DNA of 64,000 bases from NCBI GenBank assembly GCA_022606135.1, contig JABYQN010000012.1, positions 372,001 through 436,000 of the forward strand. Reading direction: 5' to 3'. Shown here piece after piece: positions 57,532 through 64,000 of the stretch. Numbering within the stretch: the stretch's first letter is position 1; every line of letters begins with the position of its first letter. The notes beneath the pieces are model-generated. The model was not told where the DNA came from, made no database searches, and saw only the letters and a list, made by a program, of their open reading frames with translations. The position numbers were made by a program, and so were the translations under genes. The stretch comes from Fomes fomentarius. Taxonomy: Eukaryota > Basidiomycota > Agaricomycetes > Polyporales > Polyporaceae.

Positions 57532-59130
57532 CGTAGGGCAGAAGTAGAGGTGCAGGTCGACCGCAGAACAAGAACAGATATGCTTTCAAGGTAAGGGGAC
57601 CGGGAAGGTATGAGTGGAATCAAGCTTGGAGACGGACTCTGGGCTGCCCGGATGCAGACATATATACGTCGCACGCGCCACTGGCATGGAGAAGGATTGC
57701 ATCGCGGGTGTTCCCTGTGATGTGCAGCTGTAACATTGGAGCGCTGCGCACTCTCCTTTCGTGAATGGAGGGTTAGCCGCATTCGACACGACAACCATTC
57801 AGTGTATCCGACCCGGGACCCCTGCGCTTGCGGGCTCCGAGCGGTGCTTCTCCGATGATGTTGGCGCCCTGGGAGTTCAGATACACTCCATGGAAAGACT
57901 GTAAGAAGCACTCATCGCACTCAGCGGTGGTCCATGATCCAAAAACGGACTGGCGAGGTGCTTACCTCCTGCATTGCATTATGGGCTGCTCGGCCGATGT
58001 GTCCTCGCCCGCCTGTACGAGGCTGCGTGTGATTACCCTCGGCCGTCCTCAAAATTGTATTGGCTTCGCATTGGGTGCTGTATCACAAAAGAAGCCGTGG
58101 CGAATGCCTGTCAGTGAGGTGTTTTTAGCATGGGACAGCATATGTCCCGTGGTAATATGAAGGACATCAATCCGAAGGGCGCGGGGAACGTGCTGGGGAA
58201 GATGTTACGTTCGTGCTCGCGTGGCAGCAGCGCCACGACGGGGATGATTCAGATATACTTAGGAATCGTGTGTCTAATTTGGTGATACGAATAGCTACCG
58301 TTTGTACGGGTCCGATGCAGAAATTCGACGAACGCCTCAACGGAGAACAAATGGAAGATAAAAGAGAGTTGCTCAGGCTGCAGTACGTCATAGTTCGTCA
58401 TATGAAATGGAAATGGTCAATAATGGGACTCATTCGGGAGTGAAGGGGCGAAGCAGAATAACATGGAACGGTACCGGTTGAAACCGAACGAACTAACATC
58501 ACGCCGGTAAGACGTGAGACGAACAGCAAGCACCGACATTCGAAACACACGCATCGTCACTTCACTCCGGTTCAATACCGTCGATATTGAGAGCTGCGCT
58601 CGGACGCGAATCGGACTCGGCCGCTCGCAGATGCGGTTCGGCTCTATCACCCAACCAACGCGAGAGTGGCTGAGCGAAGAGAAACTCACCTCGCTCGGAA
58701 CACGCCGAAGGGTAGATAACGAGTGGCCACGTGTGTATCACCTCCGTGAAGAGCAGACGGCTTCGCAAACGAGAAGAAGAAGTACATATCGGAAGTGCTG
58801 TGAGCCCAGCCTGGACTCTTGAAATTACCGCTGTAGACTGGGAGGGATCGCAGCATACGCGCCCGCTGAACGCCCGAGTCACCGAGGAGGGCACCGCAGT
58901 TGCCAGTGCTGGAATGAGAGAGAACGAGGCGTACCATGAAACAGGAAAGGCTAACGTCCGACCAGGGGGACACATACGCGCGTAACTCCCGTTCTTGTTC
59001 GACAGCATTTCGGTATCAGTTCAACAAGGTTCGCTCAAGCGCAAAACCGAGACCCAGCGGGCCAGAGATCTCTGATGTCCAATTATCGTCACCGGGGGGG
59101 GCTAAGTAAGCCGCTAGAATGAAGGACTCT
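57532..59130. other. Upstream region of the reductase gene, no gene recognised
   Basis: It contains the presumed promoter of the reductase gene. Small frames at 58213-58443, 58514-58822 and 58562-59008 have no known domain and no consistent splice pattern. The region does not match the duplicated blocks. It ends close to a G run at 59094-59100, next to the resumption of the repeat array. Confidence 0.4.
57657..57667 (-). promoter_or_regulatory. Candidate TATA box of the reductase gene
   Basis: On the minus strand the sequence reads cgtatatatgt about 125-135 bp upstream of the ATG at 57531. That spacing would leave a 5' untranslated region of about 100 nt. No other promoter motif is clear. 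Confidence 0.4.
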
Positions 59131-59648
59131 GTGGAGCACACTAGCAACTGTTCTGCGCCCTTGGACTGTTGTCACGTAGCGAGCCGAGTCTTCCATACCC
59201 GTATGTTGTAATGCTCACACAGATAGGCCACATTGAATCTGAAACGCGCAAAAGCAGATGCTTCCTTTGGCAGGCACTGGGAATCATGCACAATGCGCAT
59301 GCCATGCTCGTGTAAGTGGTACTATCCTCTTTCCTAGACATTGTCCATGATCCCGCACCCTGAATTTATGCTTGACCCCTGTCTTCCCCATTCTCACTGG
59401 AATGTTCAGTCCTGATGAGTAGAGTCATGTTGCTCGACGGTTCATTCATTCCTTACACTTCCTCGCGACCTTGCTGAAGAGCTCTTACATCTCTCTCATG
59501 TCGATGCTTCTCGCAGTCTGAATTCCAAGAATTGCGGTCAGCTCCGAAGGTGACGTTGGGGCTGACAGTGACAAACACGGGATCTGGAGTAGGCTAGAGT
59601 GGCCTGAGACGATTTACGGTAGAACAATGATACACAATCCATACTGTT
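59130..59648. repeat. Blocks N (tail) and O, partial copy
   Basis: The stretch 59140-59480 matches 1570-1930 closely, and 59515-59648 matches 2945-3075. The piece between them is shorter than in the left-edge copy. The match continues after the inserted element, at 60153. No gene is called. Confidence 0.65.
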
Positions 59649-60152
59649 CATCAGTAACTCTGCAAAGTCTGTGTCAGACTTTGCAGATGTCATCAGACAT
59701 CATTCAGATGCCTTCAGATGCCTTCAGATGCCTCAGATTTACAGAGTTCAGACATTGCATTTCGCCAGTTCAGACATTTTGACCAGTGACTCGTACCTCA
59801 ACTTACAGCCCTTCCTATGGTCCCAAAATTGACAGGATTATGGAAGCATGTCCTCGCATCCATGTCCAAGCTCTACAAATGCCGAATCTTGTGTGAATTC
59901 TGGGGTGAAACCCCAGCAAGCCAAATTTGAGCTCGGCCTTGTTGTGGAGCTCTGAAGTCACTTACATGCAAGTGTAGAAACTCTCCCTGAGGCTCAGGTA
60001 AGTCCTATGTACATGACTATGTAGCCTTGGCAACAGTAAATGGCCTCCAACACTTTGTAGAACATCGTTTCAGGCATGCGAGCTCTGCGCGTCTGGTTAG
60101 ACACCCACATTCAGAGGCACCAGACATTCAAATATAGAAGGAATTACTGATG
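59649..60152. mobile_element. 504-bp inverted-repeat insertion with hairpin
   Basis: Absent from the paralogous stretch at 3060-3085 (ctatactgttgccgtgctg). Here that stretch is split between ctgtt and ttgccg, leaving TT on both sides. The ends are inverted: CATCAGTAACTC on the left and CATCAGTAATTC read from the right (11 of 12). Close to the left end is a perfect 13-bp hairpin, tctgcaaagtctg at 59659-59671 with its complement at 59675-59687 and a 3-nt loop, followed by three copies of a tcagatgcct unit near 59705-59740. There is no coding capacity. The family is unknown; it is a small non-autonomous element. Confidence 0.75.
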
Positions 60153-60960
60153 TTGCCGTGCTGCCTCACGATAACTGGCACAGTCGGTGAGGACCCCCAT
60201 CGTATGGTGTCGATATCCATCTGGTTTTTTTAAGTCTCTCTTCAAAGACTTCAGGGACATACCATTTCTGGTTTTCTTCTGCATGTCTAAACAATGTAGA
60301 TACCTCACACCAACCGTCCTGTATCGAGCTCAGTGTGTGTACTGGCGATATATCCGCCCAAGATCCAATCCGCATGTACCCATTGTAACGATTCCGCGCA
60401 CTCTCCGCGGCTCTCTGATTCCATGGGATGTGGATCGTCAAGTGAGTGGAGAAGGAGACGTCGGACTATGCGACCTCTAGCGGTCCATGTTTCGCGGCAT
60501 AGAGACAGAGTCGGGAACTATTCAGCTATATCTATGGTTCATGCATGTTTTTCTGAGGCTCGCAGTGGCATTGTATGCTCATATTACCTAGCTTGCATTG
60601 ATGATAATCAGTACGTTAGAATGCATCGCTTGGCTAGGGGGAGTTCGCTGCCTCTAAGTGGACAGTGCACCGGCTCTCTCGTCCCCCAGACTCTGAGTCA
60701 CTTCTGCTAGTCCTGAGACCGGGTATGGACCATGCATCACATGAAGCTTGCAACACAGGTTCGCTATCAACCTGCCATGGCCACGAAGGTGTCCACCACA
60801 GCATGTTACCGGGCCGACCGACGTCCAAGGTTTGGACTCATCGTCATCGCGGCGTCATTCTGCGACGCTCTGTCAGCGCCAGTCTCTATCTCGGACCGAT
60901 TCCCTGTGTGATTCGCGCTCAAACACGGGCTCTGTATCCCCATAGCTCACGATACTCATT
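60153..60960. repeat. Tail of block O, inverted blocks M and K
   Basis: The stretch 60153-60300 continues the match to 3075-3225. The stretch 60310-60580 is inverted block M, and 60580-60960 is inverted block K. The part 60400-60790 is the near-identical partner of 38880-39260. No gene is called. Confidence 0.6.
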
Positions 60961-61370
60961 TTTCTCGTCCACGTCCCTCGCCTGCATCAACCACCATTAC
61001 CGGCGTCCTCGGTTGTACTCTCTCTATCTCTCAGTTTCTTACCATCCACTCGTCTTCCGGCCCTTCGTCGCCATCCATATGCGTTCTATCACTTGCCGGC
61101 GGACGGACTCCATGTCGGAGCTTCGGGCAATGGCCTAGTCGACCTATATCACCACGTCAACATCCACACGACCTCAGCTAGACCCCCGGCTGCCGGGATG
61201 ATAGAAAGGCAAGGAGACGTTAGGTTGTGAGGGCAACCATTGCGTTCGGTCTAGCCACGCCGTGAGTTCATATTACACCCGATCGGCGATTGACGGTCCC
61301 ATGTTCGCTCTGCTATGCGGACATGCGGATAATCCTGGCAGGAGTGTCGGATATATCACCAGTATGCAGT
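60960..61370. other. Spacer between inverted and direct repeat blocks
   Basis: The part 60950-61140 shows weak inverted similarity to 9270-9420 and 19080-19140 (block J flank). The rest has no counterpart and no gene that I can recognise. Confidence 0.3.
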
Positions 61371-64000
61371 CTATGAGCTCAATACAGGATGGGAGGAGGG
61401 GCGAGACGGGCCGAGAGGGATGCTGCAACAGAAGCAGCATTTGATTCCCGGTGCATCACAGCAGTGAGCGTGTAGGATGCGAGAGGTCCGGAGAGTATAG
61501 AGTTGAGAGTGCCTTCGAAACGGCGGCAGGATCAACGTGTATGGCAAAGGTTGTCTCAAAGTGCGATCCATAGTGCGTGCAACTGAGGTTGTGCTTGTGA
61601 TCCCGACGATGGACGGAGACCAAGTGGAGCGGGACGAAGACAACGTGCATCGATTGCGGCGCGAGCTAATATGCAATGGTAGTTGGATCGTCCACGAAAA
61701 AAGTGCATGAGTCTTGCAGGCGGCGCAACGAAGTAAACCAAATCCTTCTGGCGCACATGGATGAGGCTCCCGGAAATCCACATACCTGGAGGTACACAAA
61801 CCTCGAGACCTGGATAAGGGAGTTGATGCAATCAGCGACGGTTGCGCTACTGACAGCTGAAGAGAGAGCTACAGCATTGCCGGTCCAGTGCGTGTGGATG
61901 ACCGACTGACAGTCAAAGCAATCTAGCTGCCGGACGTACGGAAGGACAGGCTAGTCGTTCTTCAGTCCCGGGACAGTCAGATCCACGCTTCCTAGATCCC
62001 GGGTCGTAGATGACATTTGCTGAGAATGGCAAGTACGTTCGCACTAGAGAGCAAAGTGGAGGACACGACTCGCGCAGGCCTGATGTCGGACAGCGCTAGT
62101 TGCAACTTGCAAAGCGGAACGAGAAGGGGGCACTCAGGTGCCCCTCTTGCTACCAGATATGTGGGCAGATCGCGGGATTTTCTCGACTCTGCCGGCTCGG
62201 AATAAACGGGGACGGGGTATGACGAGTAACGGGGGTGACGTACGTTTCGGACAGCGGCTCTCCGAGCGATGGAGCCATCTGGCCTCTGGGCTGGAGAGGC
62301 CATACCGTGACAGACGAGGGACGTAAGGCTTGGTTTCGGCTTGGTTACGACGGACCAGGAACCATGTCAGTCCATAGTCACAACAATCGGAGGGGGAATG
62401 TACGACGACTCACCACAGAGCCAGTTGCCATTCGCAACCTTCCTTCTCTGAGTGAGACCGCCTCCGTTCACAATTGTGTAAGTTTGTCTTGTGCCCGTAG
62501 CCGGAGTCCGTCGCGAACCAGAAGAAGAAGGAGAGAAGGACAAGGGGGACGAGAAGACCGATGGAGAGATTCAGAGAACCTTTAACGCCCAGGAAAGGCC
62601 AGTTATAGACGCTGAAGTCGGTCAACAACACCGCTCTCCCAAGTCCATATGTCCCTGCGTCCAGATGCCCTCCCACTAGACACTCACTGCTTCTTGGACG
62701 TCGGTTCGAATCCCATAAACAAAGACTTGAAGGATGACACCCGCAGCAAATTGGATGTTTGGCATAACGCTTTCATGTTATCCGCCGCCGCTTATGGTAG
62801 GTCCTAAGTTCACCCATCTGTTGTTCGTTATAATGCCCTATCCAACGCAGACTTGTTGATCGAGTGCACGTTGATGGTCAGAAGCATTACTCATGCTCCC
62901 TCTGGCAGGCACCAGGAATCATGCGCAATGCGCATGCCATGCTCAGGTAAGTAGGCCTATCCACTCGCCTAGACATCGTCCATATACCACTCCCCAGATA
63001 ATGCTTGACCACTGTCTTTTCCAGTCTCAATGGACTATTCAGTCCTGATGCGTCGACTGTCAGTTAACAGTCATGTCGCTCGGCTGCTCCCTCGTCAATC
63101 GTCCCTCAAGACCTCATGTCGCACAAACTCCCTCGCGAGCTTGATCGAAGAGCCATCTGCCATACCTCTGTCGACGCATACCCGGTCAGGGCCTCGTGCT
63201 CCACCGCTAGGACACTTCGAGTCGGACGAGCACACACAGGAAGCGCGAAACATCCATGACCTCGGCCTTCATTCTCTCCCTCGCTGACCGACAATCAGTT
63301 TCCATTACCCACCCGAGCGCGTCAAGAACAAGGATACCCTGACAGCATCTCAGCCAGCCTCTCTCACTCTGTCGGCTGTCTTTGAGCGTCAAGTACACCC
63401 AGAAACTGCTTCGCATGGGCCGTACTGCACTGCGGAGAGAGCCATTCAAGGATACCCGTCTGGTGCGGAACTCTCCCTCATTGCACGTGCTTCACCAAGT
63501 GCAGCTCAGCTCAGTCGAGCAGGATCTAATACATGGGATCGCACGTTGCCCATCGATCTTGGTTGAGGCTCGCGACACGATCGATGCATTCAGGTCGGAG
63601 CGCCTCCATGGCCTGGGATGGTGCTCTGTCGCCCTCAATCTTCTGCTGCTGGGACTTAGATCACCGCGTCTCGTCTCCACCCACGCTCGAGCTCAGGTCG
63701 AGGGACGAGCAATCCGCGTATCTGCACGGCTGGCAGGTCACTCGTATCAGTCGATCACAGACTTCCACTGTGCCGTGAGTCCATGTCGCACTTCTTCAGT
63801 TATGGTGTGTGTAACTAACTGTTTCTCCCGCAGCTAGACCCCGCACTCGATGTATCAGACTCGTGTCTGACACGTCCACGTTTCCGCCGCAAGCGCGAGG
63901 CTCTTCCCATACCTCTCTGGTTGGCATCAGCGTTCATCGCTGGCGCTGGTCTCGTCTATGATCTGCATGTGAGGTCTACTTGTTCTGATGGTCGTCCACT
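61370..64000. repeat. Blocks M, N and O, fourth direct copy, running off the edge
   Basis: Collinear with 10540-13200 and 23960-26480: M at 61370-61960, N at 61960-62970 and O from 62970 to the window end. From about 63660 it closely follows 26160-26500. If the module order holds, an F-box/WD40 copy on the minus strand should lie just beyond the right edge. No gene is called inside. Confidence 0.55.

Noticed and set aside
58562..59008. Minus-strand frame of 148 codons upstream of the reductase gene
   Set aside because: It has no domain, no paralogue in the window and no convincing start context.

Overview
The window reads as nuclear DNA of a filamentous basidiomycete fungus, probably an agaricomycete. 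This is inferred from many very short GT-AG introns (50-104 nt, one of 170), an NRPS-like adenylate-forming reductase with 16 exons, a chromodomain Ty3/gypsy element, a Ty1/copia element and a fragment of an APE-type LINE. No rRNA, tRNA or CRISPR array was found.

Layout. From 1.4 to about 39.3 kb the window is a segmental-duplication array. Its only clear protein-coding units are four paralogues of an F-box plus WD40 gene, all with the same four-exon structure. Three lie on the minus strand (3464-6555, 14112-16622, 27764-30267) and one is inverted (34946-37650, plus). Copy 1 carries a premature stop; copies 2, 3 and 4 read open once spliced. Between the genes are long, diverged copies of the same non-genic blocks, here named G, H, I, J, K, L, M, N and O in order, each present about three to seven times. 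Some are inverted together with copy 4. The array resumes at 59.1-64.0 kb and runs off the right edge.

From 39.3 to 52.1 kb lies a nest of transposons: a LINE fragment truncated at both ends; a Ty3/gypsy chromovirus 3' half arranged as a near-perfect 989-bp inverted repeat around a 2-kb spacer; a solo copia-type LTR with a perfect 5-bp target duplication inside that spacer; and a nearly complete but inactivated Ty1/copia element with two LTRs and a primer-binding site matching the anticodon arm of initiator tRNA-Met.

From 53.1 to 57.5 kb, on the minus strand, is the best-defined single gene: an adenylation, carrier and thioester-reductase protein of 1097 residues. It should reduce an unidentified carboxylic acid to an aldehyde or alcohol.

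Comparing the duplicated copies reveals three clean insertions: a TA-flanked inverted-repeat element exactly at a splice acceptor of copy 1, a solo LTR downstream of copy 3, and a 504-bp inverted-repeat element at 59.6-60.15 kb. I see no pathway linking the F-box/WD40 cluster to the reductase gene. Neither strand of the non-genic blocks holds a conserved reading frame that I recognise.
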